Source: RDYZ01 sp964518905
GTDB lineage: Bacteria > Cyanobacteriota > Cyanobacteriia > Cyanobacteriales > Geitlerinemataceae
DNA: 64,000 bases
Direction of reading: 5' to 3'
Assembly (NCBI GenBank): GCA_964518905.1
Contig: CAZFJL010000003.1
Location: 72,726-136,725 of the forward strand
Position 1 is the stretch's first letter. Each line of letters starts with the position of its first letter. Positions 1 through 7,463 of this stretch are shown here, piece after piece. The notes beneath the pieces were generated by a model. It ran no database searches. It saw only the letters and a list, made by a program, of their open reading frames with translations, and had not been told where the DNA came from. Both the position numbers and the translations under genes were made by a program.

Positions 1-210
1 GGCAGCATTTCCCTACTGGCCGGTCAGCTCGCCGGAATCATCCCCGACCCGGCCAGCGATCCGCGCATTTTGCTGCTAACCGGGGTGGGGGGGTTGATGG
101 TGCTGGGGACGGGGATTAATTTGTTGGAGTTGGGCAAGGTGCGGGTGGCGTCGTTTTTGCCCGCGCTGGCGATCGCGCCGGTGTTGCAACAGTTGGCCGC
201 ATTTTTTTGA
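1..210 (+). CDS. DUF554 family membrane protein, C-terminal part
   Basis: The reading frame is open from the first base of the window and stops with TGA at 208-210, so only the last 69 residues are present. They are strongly hydrophobic. They contain a Gly-rich segment (GVGGLMVLGTGINLLEL) followed by LPALAIAPVLQQL, which is the pattern I know from the end of DUF554 (YdfK/YqgA-like) integral membrane proteins. The function of that family is not established. A small palindromic element begins at the base after the stop codon, and a terminator lies 60 bp further on. The family call rests on this C-terminal pattern only. Confidence 0.7.
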   Translation, partial: GSISLLAGQLAGIIPDPASDPRILLLTGVGGLMVLGTGINLLELGKVRVASFLPALAIAPVLQQLAAFF

Positions 211-251
211 GTAGGGTGGGCACTGCCCACCATGACAAATGCCCACCCTAC
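211..251. repeat. Palindromic element family A, short copy
   Basis: GTAGGGTGGGCACTGCCCAC at the left end faces GCCCACCCTAC at the right end. The element starts directly after the DUF554 stop codon. The same termini recur at 10242, 19827 and 63821, but those copies hold about 50 bp more in the middle, so this one looks internally deleted. Confidence 0.8.
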
Positions 252-270
252 TGGCTGAGAAATTGTAGAG

Positions 271-308
271 AAAAAGCCCCTCATTAATTTTTTAACGAGG
301 GGCTTTTT
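271..308. terminator. Bidirectional rho-independent terminator
   Basis: Arms AAAAAGCCCCTC (271-282) and GAGGGGCTTTTT (297-308) pair perfectly over 12 bp around an AT-rich loop. An A-run on one side and a T-run on the other allow termination from both directions. It sits between the DUF554 gene (+) and the AarF kinase gene (-), which converge here. Confidence 0.9.
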
Positions 309-344
309 GGTTAGAAGTTCACAGCAAATCCTGGGTTCAATCCG

Positions 345-2333
345 TTACGATCGCATCGCCGCAACCGGGTCAACCGGAACATTTTCCTGTTCGAGAAACA
401 CACCCCGGATTAACCGCGCAGCCGCACGCTGCATGAGATTACTGACAATCTCCTGCCCCATTTGCTGGGTCTCGGGTTTTGATAAGAGGGTCGGTACAAT
501 CCGCAAGATTTTCATCGGGTCAAATCCCGGCGTATCTTGTAGGAGTCCCCAGATCGTCCGAATGTGTTCCAGGTTTTGGCGATCGGTTTCTGACGTCACC
601 GTCACCACTTGCTGATTGGCGGGACGCTGAGGCAAGAAACCCAACCAGTCCGACAGCGCCATATTGGTATTTCGTACCGCGTCTTGCGATAGCACATCAA
701 TATTACGCACGACCTCATCAACGATGCGATCGCGGATAAATTCGCCGCGCTCCGAGAAGAGAAAATCGATCGCTTTCTCGATCGAGCTGCCCAGATCGTA
801 ATCCTGGCTATCTCGCGCATTTTTGAGCAGATTTTCGAGACGATTCCAGCGAAAACTACCATCTTTAAACAGCAGTTCTTTGAGCGAGGTTCGCAGCTCT
901 GGAGCCGGATCGGTTAGTAGGCGTTTGGCGACGTAAGGATAGGCTTTATTCAGCACTTTGAAATCGGGATCGACGTTAATCGCGATACCTTCGAGGGTCA
1001 CGAGCGATCGAATGATTAACGCATAATACGCCGGGACGCTGAACGGATATTCATACATCAGTTCCGATAATTTGTCGGTCATGCTTTTGAAATTCAGTTC
1101 GGCAACGCTTGCACCCAAGGCATTATTAAAGACGCTCGCAAGGGCGGGAATAATCGGCTCTAGGTCGGTGTCGGGGGTGAGAAATTCAAGCTTGATGTAG
1201 TCTTCGGCGAGGCGTTCAAAATCGCGGTTGACGAGGTGAACGATCGCCTCGATTAGGCCATAGCGCTGGTAGGTTTTGACCTGGCTCATCATGCCAAAGT
1301 CGAGGTAGGCTAGCTTGCCGTTGGGCATGGCCAGCAGGTTGCCAGGGTGAGGGTCGGCGTGGAAAAAGCCATATTCGAGCAACTGACGCAGCGAACATTC
1401 GACGCCCACTTCAATTAAGTAAGTCGCATCAATTCCCTGAGCGGCCACCGCTTCGAGATCGGTGAGTTTCGTCCCTTCGATCCACTCCATCGTCAGCACG
1501 CGCCGCCCGGTGTACTCCGAATAGATTTTCGGGATGTAGATATCGGGCAAATGACCGTAGAGAGAGGCGAAGCGCTCGGCATTGTACGCTTCGTGAGCGT
1601 AGTCCATCTCTTCGTAAATGCGGGTCGCAAATTCATCGACGATCGCCACTAAATCGCTACGAATGCGCTTGATGTTGAGTTTCGTCCACAGTGCTAAATT
1701 CCGCACCAGGTACAAATCGAGGCAGACCAGATCGCCCAAATCGGGGCGCTGTACCTTCACCGCGACCTGTTCGCCGGTTTTCAATCGACCTTTATACACT
1801 TGGCCGAGCGACGCCGCCGCGATCGGGTTCGGTGACAGCTCGGCATAGATTTCGTGGGGATCAGCGCCGAGTTCTTCCCGAATGAACTGAAAGGCGATTT
1901 CGTTCGGAAAGGGTGGAATCTGATCCTGAAGTTTGCTCAGTTCATCGAGATAGCTCGCCGGAACCAGGTCGGGACGGGTCGAGAGCGCCTGACCGATTTT
2001 GATATAGGCAGGGCCGAGTCGCGTGAGCAATTCGCGCAGCTCGATCGCCCGTTTCGCCTCGTTTTTCTTAATCGAGTTCGATTGCTTGTCCCACAAAATC
2101 CCTAGCGCAAACCCGAGAAAGGTGGTGATCAGCGTCCAGAGTCGGGCAAACAGCCGAAAAAACTTGCCGCTATAGGTATCGGCGAGTTCCTGCGGGTCGT
2201 AGCGCAGCATTGTCGCTTGGACGCGATCGTGAAATTGAGAGGATTGCGAGGCATCTCGCAGCGCGAGGTCGGCGGGCGCAAGTTCGACGGGATCGCCGAG
2301 AGGATTACGGATGGTCGGAGGCGAGACTGTCAT
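345..2333 (-). CDS. AarF/ABC1/UbiB-family atypical kinase
   Basis: This 662-residue protein belongs to the ABC1/UbiB atypical kinase family. In plants and cyanobacteria that family is linked to prenyl-quinone metabolism and thylakoid stress, and the bacterial founder UbiB supports ubiquinone synthesis. The family hallmark KIGQALSTRPD is at residues 112-122. It is followed by the Ala-rich loop AAASLGQVYKG, the lysine segment VAVKVQRPDL, and the catalytic-like HADPHPGN and DFGM motifs. A hydrophobic stretch lies near residues 60-80. The protein is full length for cyanobacterial members, several of which exist per genome, so I give no symbol. It is a single gene ending at the bidirectional terminator. 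The start ATG at 2333 is the first in frame. Confidence 0.92.
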   Translation of the reverse strand: MTVSPPTIRNPLGDPVELAPADLALRDASQSSQFHDRVQATMLRYDPQELADTYSGKFFRLFARLWTLITTFLGFALGILWDKQSNSIKKNEAKRAIELRELLTRLGPAYIKIGQALSTRPDLVPASYLDELSKLQDQIPPFPNEIAFQFIREELGADPHEIYAELSPNPIAAASLGQVYKGRLKTGEQVAVKVQRPDLGDLVCLDLYLVRNLALWTKLNIKRIRSDLVAIVDEFATRIYEEMDYAHEAYNAERFASLYGHLPDIYIPKIYSEYTGRRVLTMEWIEGTKLTDLEAVAAQGIDATYLIEVGVECSLRQLLEYGFFHADPHPGNLLAMPNGKLAYLDFGMMSQVKTYQRYGLIEAIVHLVNRDFERLAEDYIKLEFLTPDTDLEPIIPALASVFNNALGASVAELNFKSMTDKLSELMYEYPFSVPAYYALIIRSLVTLEGIAINVDPDFKVLNKAYPYVAKRLLTDPAPELRTSLKELLFKDGSFRWNRLENLLKNARDSQDYDLGSSIEKAIDFLFSERGEFIRDRIVDEVVRNIDVLSQDAVRNTNMALSDWLGFLPQRPANQQVVTVTSETDRQNLEHIRTIWGLLQDTPGFDPMKILRIVPTLLSKPETQQMGQEIVSNLMQRAAARLIRGVFLEQENVPVDPVAAMRS

Positions 2334-2364
2334 GATGAACCTCTATTGCTTCGCACATACAACC

Positions 2365-2400
2365 GAGTTTTGATCGGAGTTTTGATCGAACTTTTGAAGG
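2365..2400. repeat. 12-bp tandem repeat in the aarF-2683 spacer
   Basis: GAGTTTTGATCG occurs twice head to tail (2365-2388), followed by the degenerate copy AACTTTTGAAGG. It lies just upstream of the AarF kinase start. Nothing else is recognisable in the 349-bp spacer 2334-2682, which holds the divergent promoters of the two flanking genes. Confidence 0.75.
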
Positions 2401-2682
2401 ACGACGGCTAAAGTGCTTCACGCATTGTAACAATTTGATCCCACAATCTTTGGGATTGGTGAGGTGAAATATCCCTACACGCTGGCATTTTGTGGGGATG
2501 GATGGTGGGTTGCGATCGCGAAATGGGTGTTTATCCCGCGCGATGCAGGCGAAATGATCGGCCATTCTGGACACGTCAACGTCATAGAAGCGTAGCGATT
2601 AACTAGCGATTCGCTAGATGCTCGCCAGATGTTCGAGACTCTGCCGTTTGCCTTCGTGTTTTTCTATTTTTGAGTGTGACCT

Positions 2683-3417
2683 ATGACTCGTTTTGTTTGG
2701 CTGAAATCTTCGCTATCCCAAAGCTTACGCACGATCGCGACCTGCACCCTCTTGGTCGGCCTACGCAGCACTCCGATCGCCGCGATTCCAGCGTCCACTA
2801 CGCCATCCATCAATCCCAACCGCATCGCGATCGACGCCGCCACCTGCCAGCTCGACTCCAACATTCAGCGCAATCGCCGCTTGGAAGTCACCGTGCCGCA
2901 AAACTGCGTCGATGATCGGCTTGGGATCGCGCAAATTGTTGATGATGCTCGCGATCGAGCCAATGCCTTCGCCCGTAATGCCGGGAATGTACCGCTAGAG
3001 GTTCGGACCATCAATTACGAGCCGATCGCGGGTGGTGTGCGGGTTCGCGCCGATCTTGGGGTGAATAATCCGCTGCTCGGGTTTCTCGATGTGCGGCTGT
3101 TTCAGGATGTGATGGCGTCGGTGGATAACGGGTTACTCAGTGTCGAAGCAGGCGAAACGCGGCTGGTGCTGGATGTGCCGATTTTTGGCGGTGGCAACCT
3201 GGAGGGCATCGCTCGGGGTGTGGTGGATCAACAGTTGCGGGTGTTGAACGGTAAGCGGTTAAGCGAGCTGGCGATCGAGACGGGACTTGATCGGGTGATG
3301 GCGGAGCGATCGGGCTTGAGTCGCGAGGCGGTGAACTTTATCGTCAGTTCGGTGGAAGACGATATCGATATCGAACTGACCAACAGCGGCGCGAATGTGA
3401 CGATCGAATTTCGCTGA
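2683..3417 (+). CDS. Secreted or envelope protein of unknown function
   Basis: The 244-residue product starts with MTRFVWLKSS and a modest hydrophobic segment (about residues 15-35, ATCTLLVGL) consistent with a signal peptide. After that the sequence is soluble and mixed alpha/beta, with recurring patterns such as VRVRADLGVNNPLLGFLDVRL and a C-terminal acidic stretch. I recognise no named domain. Base usage is like the neighbours (GC-rich, many CGATCG), so it is native. The next gene is 342 bp away on the same strand. ATG 2683 was chosen because it gives the signal-like N-terminus. An ATG at 2670 is in another frame. Confidence 0.7.
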   Translation: MTRFVWLKSSLSQSLRTIATCTLLVGLRSTPIAAIPASTTPSINPNRIAIDAATCQLDSNIQRNRRLEVTVPQNCVDDRLGIAQIVDDARDRANAFARNAGNVPLEVRTINYEPIAGGVRVRADLGVNNPLLGFLDVRLFQDVMASVDNGLLSVEAGETRLVLDVPIFGGGNLEGIARGVVDQQLRVLNGKRLSELAIETGLDRVMAERSGLSREAVNFIVSSVEDDIDIELTNSGANVTIEFR

Positions 3418-3681
3418 CGTTCGCGAGGCAGCGGCGTTCGATCGAGCCGCCGCCCCACTGCGAGCCGTCACGCTTAACCCTGTCTTCAGCTTTTCTTACT
3501 GAGAACTACTTGCAAAAAGAGTCGCGTGCATTTATCTTGAATTTCAACGCCATGGGACTCCGCGCAGTCAACGACCGGTCATGTTGGTATCACGCCAGGA
3601 GCATCAGTGTTCCCGTATGAACCTGTGTCCGATCCCGCGAGCGTGAGGCCATTTTTGCTCGGGTGTTTCACTTGGGCTACC

Positions 3682-3714
3682 AAAACAGAGTCAAAATTTC
3701 ACCGCTCTGTTTTT
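3682..3714 (+). terminator. Hairpin plus T-run upstream of the Dps cluster
   Basis: AAAACAGAG (3682-3690) pairs with CTCTGTTTT (3705-3713) and a short T-run follows. It is 260 bp after the preceding gene but only 45 bp before the next start. It may therefore be an attenuator in the leader of the 3760 gene rather than a plain terminator. A second partial arm, AGCTCTGTTT, follows at 3715-3724. The rest of the 3418-3759 spacer shows nothing recognisable. Confidence 0.55.
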
Positions 3715-3759
3715 AGCTCTGTTTAATTGAGAATCTTTTTGTTTAGGAGTGATTGAGAC

Positions 3760-4029
3760 ATGCTCAACACCTTACGCGCTCATGTGCGCTCGATCGAACG
3801 GATGTCAACGCCCCAAGGCCAGCGGTGTTACTGCGTGTTTGAGATTCCAGGACGACCCGATCTGGCGCTTTGGTCTCCCGATATCGGTCAGTTTGGCGAT
3901 CTAACCGTTGGATCTGAAGTCAATCTGATGGATGACGGCTGTGGCCGGATCAGCTTCGATCCCCGTGCTGGAAAGCCTCAAACATCGGAGTCCAACTGGC
4001 TAAGTCACCTTATTGAGAGTTTTCTATGA
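3760..4029 (+). CDS. Small unknown protein coupled to Dps
   Basis: This 89-residue protein starts MLNTLRAHVRSIERM and is predicted soluble, with no signal peptide or transmembrane segment. I do not recognise its family. Its stop codon overlaps the start of the next gene in an ATGA arrangement (4026-4029), so translation of the two is probably coupled. That suggests a role alongside the Dps ferritin, although this is inferred from position only. The sequence has three Cys and no CxxC motif. Upstream lies a hairpin with a T-run that may control entry into the pair. Confidence 0.75.
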   Translation: MLNTLRAHVRSIERMSTPQGQRCYCVFEIPGRPDLALWSPDIGQFGDLTVGSEVNLMDDGCGRISFDPRAGKPQTSESNWLSHLIESFL

Positions 4030-4568
4030 CTACGATTGCAGAACCTATTTTGGCGTGGGGCGATGTGGCGGATAACGTCGTTTTGCTCGACAAGTCTGTC
4101 ACATCTACGGTGTGCGAAGGGATGAATGTCGCCCTGGCCAGCTTCCAGGCGCTTTACATCCAGTACCAAAAACACCACTTCGTCTCCGAAGGCAGCGAAT
4201 TTTATTCGGTGCACGAATGGGTTGGCGAAAGTGCGGATGAAGTGCGTGGCTACGTTCACGAACTGGGCGAACGGGTGAACAACCTCGGCGGCGTTCCGGT
4301 GTCCTCGTTTACGCGCTTGGCGGAACTCTGCTGTTTCACACCAGAGGATGATGGTGTCTTCGGTTTGCGATCGTCGATCGAGTCCGATCTCGCTGCCGAA
4401 CAGGCCATACTCCAGTCGCTGCGTCGTTTGGCAGCGCAAGCCGAAAGCCTTGGCGATCGCGCCACCCGTTATCTCTACGAAAAAATTTTGTTAGAGACGG
4501 AAGACCGCGCCGCTCATGCCAGCCATTTTCTCGCCAGCGATAGTCTGACCCAGGCGTTTGTCGGTTAG
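4026..4568 (+). CDS. Dps-family ferritin-like protein
   Basis: This 180-residue protein has the Dps/bacterioferritin-like four-helix pattern. Helix A carries LYIQYQKHHF, in which the paired His occupy the usual ferroxidase region. Then come SVHEWVGESADEVRGYVHELGERV and the signature-like NLGGVPVSS, with a C-terminal helix of DRAAHASHFLASDSL. Dps proteins form 12-mers that oxidise and store iron and protect DNA from peroxide. Cyanobacteria have several divergent paralogues, some with unusual ferroxidase ligands. The HHF form here differs from the classical single-His pattern. It is the second gene of a coupled pair, and a hairpin with a T-run lies about 100 bp downstream. Confidence 0.85.
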   Translation: MTTIAEPILAWGDVADNVVLLDKSVTSTVCEGMNVALASFQALYIQYQKHHFVSEGSEFYSVHEWVGESADEVRGYVHELGERVNNLGGVPVSSFTRLAELCCFTPEDDGVFGLRSSIESDLAAEQAILQSLRRLAAQAESLGDRATRYLYEKILLETEDRAAHASHFLASDSLTQAFVG

Positions 4569-4671
4569 GACTAATTACAGCGATACCGAGAGATCTGTAT
4601 CGTTTCTGCACTTTGTGTGGGAACGGTCAACATTCTCAATCAACGAGTAAACCACGCAAATTCAATTTTGG

Positions 4672-4721
4672 CAGCGGGTCGATGTAAGCGGCGTAACCGG
4701 CTCCTCTTCCCGCTGTTTTTT
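4672..4721 (+). terminator. Probable terminator after the Dps gene
   Basis: CAGCGGG (4672-4678) can pair with CCCGCTG (4709-4715), followed directly by six T. The loop is long (30 nt, with its own GC-rich part), so it is less certain than the others in this window. Confidence 0.5.
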
Positions 4722-4776
4722 GGTTATTCTTTTTCACTCTTTAATGCAAAAAAGTCTTAGTAAGGTCTAGTGAACG

Positions 4777-5046
4777 ATGGAATTTATGAGTCCTTCTGCC
4801 CATTGGTTTAACGATTTGGCGCTGACACCGGTGGATCGACTGTCAATTACTCAGCGGCTGCGAGAACTGGCGATCGGGTGCGAATCCCGCCATGCAAAAC
4901 GACTGCGCGTGTGTATCAAAAATTGTACCGATGCGATCCAAGTCTGGAGCGTGATCCAGCAGGTGACCGCGCCGCGCTGTACGTTGTTGACGCATTTAGA
5001 AAAGTGTTGGCAATCGCCGGATATTGATCCAAATCTCGACGATTGA
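4777..5046 (+). CDS. Small unknown protein between Dps and 2Fe-2S genes
   Basis: The 89-residue product is soluble with no recognised domain. It has four Cys spread through the C-terminal two thirds (ESRHAKRLRVCIKNCTD and PRCTLLTHLEKCW). The N-terminal half, RLSITQRLRELAIGCESRHAKRL, looks helical and basic. The gene lies between the Dps gene and a 2Fe-2S protein gene on the same strand, with 62 bp to the latter. A role in iron or redox handling is possible but inferred from context only. Confidence 0.7.
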   Translation: MEFMSPSAHWFNDLALTPVDRLSITQRLRELAIGCESRHAKRLRVCIKNCTDAIQVWSVIQQVTAPRCTLLTHLEKCWQSPDIDPNLDD

Positions 5047-5108
5047 TCACAGCGACAAATATTTAGGCAATCACCCAATCAACACCAAACAATCACCCAA
5101 TTACAGCA

Positions 5109-5705
5109 GTGATGACAAGCATGACGGCAACACAACTATCTTCTATGGGACATTGCGACTATCAACAGCTCGAAGGGACGTATACGAGAGTGTTGCGATC
5201 GTCGAGCTTCAAAACGAAGGGATTGATTTTGCGCAGCGGCGGGCGAGAACTAGAGATTGTTTTGCCGAAAAAGCTCCGTCCCCTGCTGGCGCTAGAACTC
5301 CAACCGGGCGATCGCCTGCGTCTGTTCACAGAGACGAAAAAGCAGAAGACGATCGCGATCAACATCATGAAAGTCATGGAGCGGGCAATCGCCGATGATG
5401 ATCAGCGTGAGCCCGCCCAACCGAGCGTGTTGGGTGGCACGAGCCAGACTGAGTTCATACCTGAAAGCACCTCGTGCTCTGGTTTGATCGTGGAAATTTG
5501 TCGGAAGGGAACCTGTCGGAAACGCGGGAGTTTAGATTTGCTGAAACAGTGGCAGGCAGAAGCTGATCGCGATCCGACCTTAGCCGGATTATCGTGTCAG
5601 TCTACGGGTTGCCTGAAGCGCTGCAAGGCGGGCGTGAATGTACGGATCGGCGATCGGGTTGTCAGTCGCGCCCAGACGATGCGCCTTGCGGATCTCGCTC
5701 GCTGA
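5109..5705 (+). CDS. (2Fe-2S) thioredoxin-like ferredoxin domain protein
   Basis: The 198-residue protein has two parts. Residues 15-85 form a basic beta-rich module (GLILRSGGRELEIVLPKKLRP). Residues 115-195 resemble the thioredoxin-fold 2Fe-2S ferredoxin domain: a first Cys pair in VEICRKGTCRKRGS and a second in LSCQSTGCLKRCKAGVNVRI. In this family four such Cys bind one 2Fe-2S cluster, and many cyanobacteria have a stand-alone version of unknown partner. A second ATG 12 bp downstream (MTATQ) is an alternative start. It is the last gene of a plus-strand group beginning with the Dps pair, which suggests an iron or redox theme. Confidence 0.8.
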   Translation: MMTSMTATQLSSMGHCDYQQLEGTYTRVLRSSSFKTKGLILRSGGRELEIVLPKKLRPLLALELQPGDRLRLFTETKKQKTIAINIMKVMERAIADDDQREPAQPSVLGGTSQTEFIPESTSCSGLIVEICRKGTCRKRGSLDLLKQWQAEADRDPTLAGLSCQSTGCLKRCKAGVNVRIGDRVVSRAQTMRLADLAR

Positions 5706-5770
5706 TGAGGTGCTGATGACGCGCGGAGATGCGACGTCAACCAAAGAATGAGCCGTTGCGCTGCGATTTC

Positions 5771-6457
5771 TTATGCACCGACGGGCATTAGCCGATCGAG
5801 ACTTTCCGCAAGCTTATCGGCAATCCCCGCGATCCACTTTTCATCTTGGCGCGTATAGCTACGCGGCACATTCGTCCCCAAAATCAACACACCCCGATCG
5901 CCGATCGGCTGACAGATAATCCCCTGGGTATTCTCGGGAAAATAATTAAACTCCACACGACCGGGATAGAGCGCTAATTTAACCAAATACACCGGCTTTT
6001 TCAGCTCCAGCACCCGCTCGACGATCGTCCCCGGCGTCACTGTCTCGATCTCGGACAGCACGCCGCGCCGCATGATCGTCCGCCCATCGATCAACACTGC
6101 CACCGACTTGGTCACCGTATTGGTCAGCAGCAAATGCGACGCCCAGGCCAGTTCGACCTGGATCGCGTCGGGGAGATCCTCGGCGATCGCGAAACCGGGC
6201 TGACCGTCGAGTTCCACCGCGTCTGGCGGCACGGGCTGAATCCGCTGCCACAGTAGCCCCACTAAAATCAACACCGCCGCGATGATCGTCCCGACGACGT
6301 CCGATCGCGCCTGGGAGTCGGTGATCTCTGGCGTCAGTAGGATGCGATTGAGAAATAGCGCCGTCCCGGCGATGCCGCCCGCCCAAAACGGTAGCAGGCG
6401 TACAGCGTTGACATCGCGGGTATTTTTGTCGGGTGGGTCGGGGCGATCGCGAGTCAT
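5771..6457 (-). CDS. Cofactor assembly of complex C subunit B (CCB2/CCB4-like)
   Basis: The product has two N-terminal membrane segments (about residues 17-75: LPFWAGGIAGTALFLNRILL and VVGTIIAAVLILVGLLW). A conserved soluble domain follows, with VEFNYFPENTQGIICQPIGDRGVLILGTN. This is the cyanobacterial counterpart of the plastid CCB2/CCB4 proteins that attach haem c(n) to cytochrome b6 of the b6f complex. I chose the ATG at 6457: it is 11 bp after the upstream rpaB reading frame and has AGGA upstream, though at a long spacing. A longer start at 6490 would overlap rpaB by 23 bp. The pair is probably co-transcribed. A function in b6f maturation is inferred from the family. Confidence 0.85.
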   Translation of the reverse strand: MTRDRPDPPDKNTRDVNAVRLLPFWAGGIAGTALFLNRILLTPEITDSQARSDVVGTIIAAVLILVGLLWQRIQPVPPDAVELDGQPGFAIAEDLPDAIQVELAWASHLLLTNTVTKSVAVLIDGRTIMRRGVLSEIETVTPGTIVERVLELKKPVYLVKLALYPGRVEFNYFPENTQGIICQPIGDRGVLILGTNVPRSYTRQDEKWIAGIADKLAESLDRLMPVGA

Positions 6458-6467
6458 CGACGATTTG

Positions 6468-7196
6468 TTATTCCTCGCCTGATTCAACAATGCGCTGGAA
6501 CAGATAGCCCGTACCGCGTGCCGTTAGGATTAGCTCCGGATTGCTCGGGTCTTCTTCGAGCTTGGCGCGGAGACGCGAGATGTGGACATCGACCACGCGG
6601 GTATCCACGTGACGTTCGGGCGTGTAGCCCCATACCTCTTGGAGAATTTCCGATCGCGAGAACGGCTCACCCGATCGGCTCACCAGCAGTTCCAACAGGC
6701 TAAACTCCATCCCCGTCAACCGAATACGCTCATCGCCTTTATAAACCTGGCGCTTATTGGTATCGATGCGGATGTTATTGATCTGGATCACGCCCGAGCT
6801 GGGAATGCCCGTCACGCCATTTTTATCGACGCGGCGCAGCACCGATCGAATTCGCGCTTCGAGTTCCTTCGGCGAAAACGGCTTGACGACATAATCATCC
6901 GCGCCCAGCTCCAGACCGGTGATGCGATCGGCCACATCGCCCAGCGCCGTCAGCATGATAATCGGCACATCCGACTCTTTGCGGAGTTCCTGACACACGC
7001 CATAACCGTCGAGCTTGGGCATCATCACATCGAGGACAACGAGATCGGGACAAGAATCTCGGAAGGTTTCGAGTGCTTCTTCACCATCGGCGGCAGTCAC
7101 GACGTCGTAACCGATCATCGCGAGTCGGGTTTCGAGAATGCGCCGAATGCTCGCCTCGTCATCAACCACTAGAATTCTTTCTTTTTGATTATCCAA
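6468..7196 (-). CDS. rpaB: Response regulator RpaB (Ycf27), OmpR type
   Basis: This 242-residue protein has a receiver domain (residues 1-120) with the acidic pair VVDDE, phospho-acceptor Asp in LVVLDVMMP, the Thr in IIMLTALG and the Lys in YVVKPFSP. A winged-helix DNA-binding domain follows (about 145-240, EVWGYTPERHVDTRVVDVHISRLRAKL). The sequence is nearly identical to the RpaB/Ycf27 family. RpaB binds HLR1 elements upstream of high-light and photosystem genes, pairs with the NblS/Hik33 kinase, and is essential in model cyanobacteria. It lies just upstream of the CCB-like gene, and its promoter region faces radA across 267 bp. Confidence 0.96.
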   Translation of the reverse strand: MDNQKERILVVDDEASIRRILETRLAMIGYDVVTAADGEEALETFRDSCPDLVVLDVMMPKLDGYGVCQELRKESDVPIIMLTALGDVADRITGLELGADDYVVKPFSPKELEARIRSVLRRVDKNGVTGIPSSGVIQINNIRIDTNKRQVYKGDERIRLTGMEFSLLELLVSRSGEPFSRSEILQEVWGYTPERHVDTRVVDVHISRLRAKLEEDPSNPELILTARGTGYLFQRIVESGEE

Positions 7197-7463
7197 GATT
7201 CTTTTCGCCCCTTAACCTAAACGCTTGGCTATTTAAAGCTTGATTTCGTTTTGAGTGTGTTCCTTTAGGATACTAGCGCATTGCCTGGGATGTTGTGTTG
7301 GTCAAATCCTTGCACGCTATATCTTTCACGGATTCTTATCGCCAGACGGTCAAAAGCATGAAATGTTAAGAGATGATACGAGAATTCAGGTACGGTAATG
7401 CGTTTCTAAGATGGTTAGGATTGTAGCGGCTTTGATCGCTCTCCACAGCGCTGCACGGCAGTT

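Noticed and set aside
7197..7463. HLR1 site for autoregulation upstream of rpaB
   Set aside because: No pair of TTACA-type repeats with correct spacing was found in this spacer.
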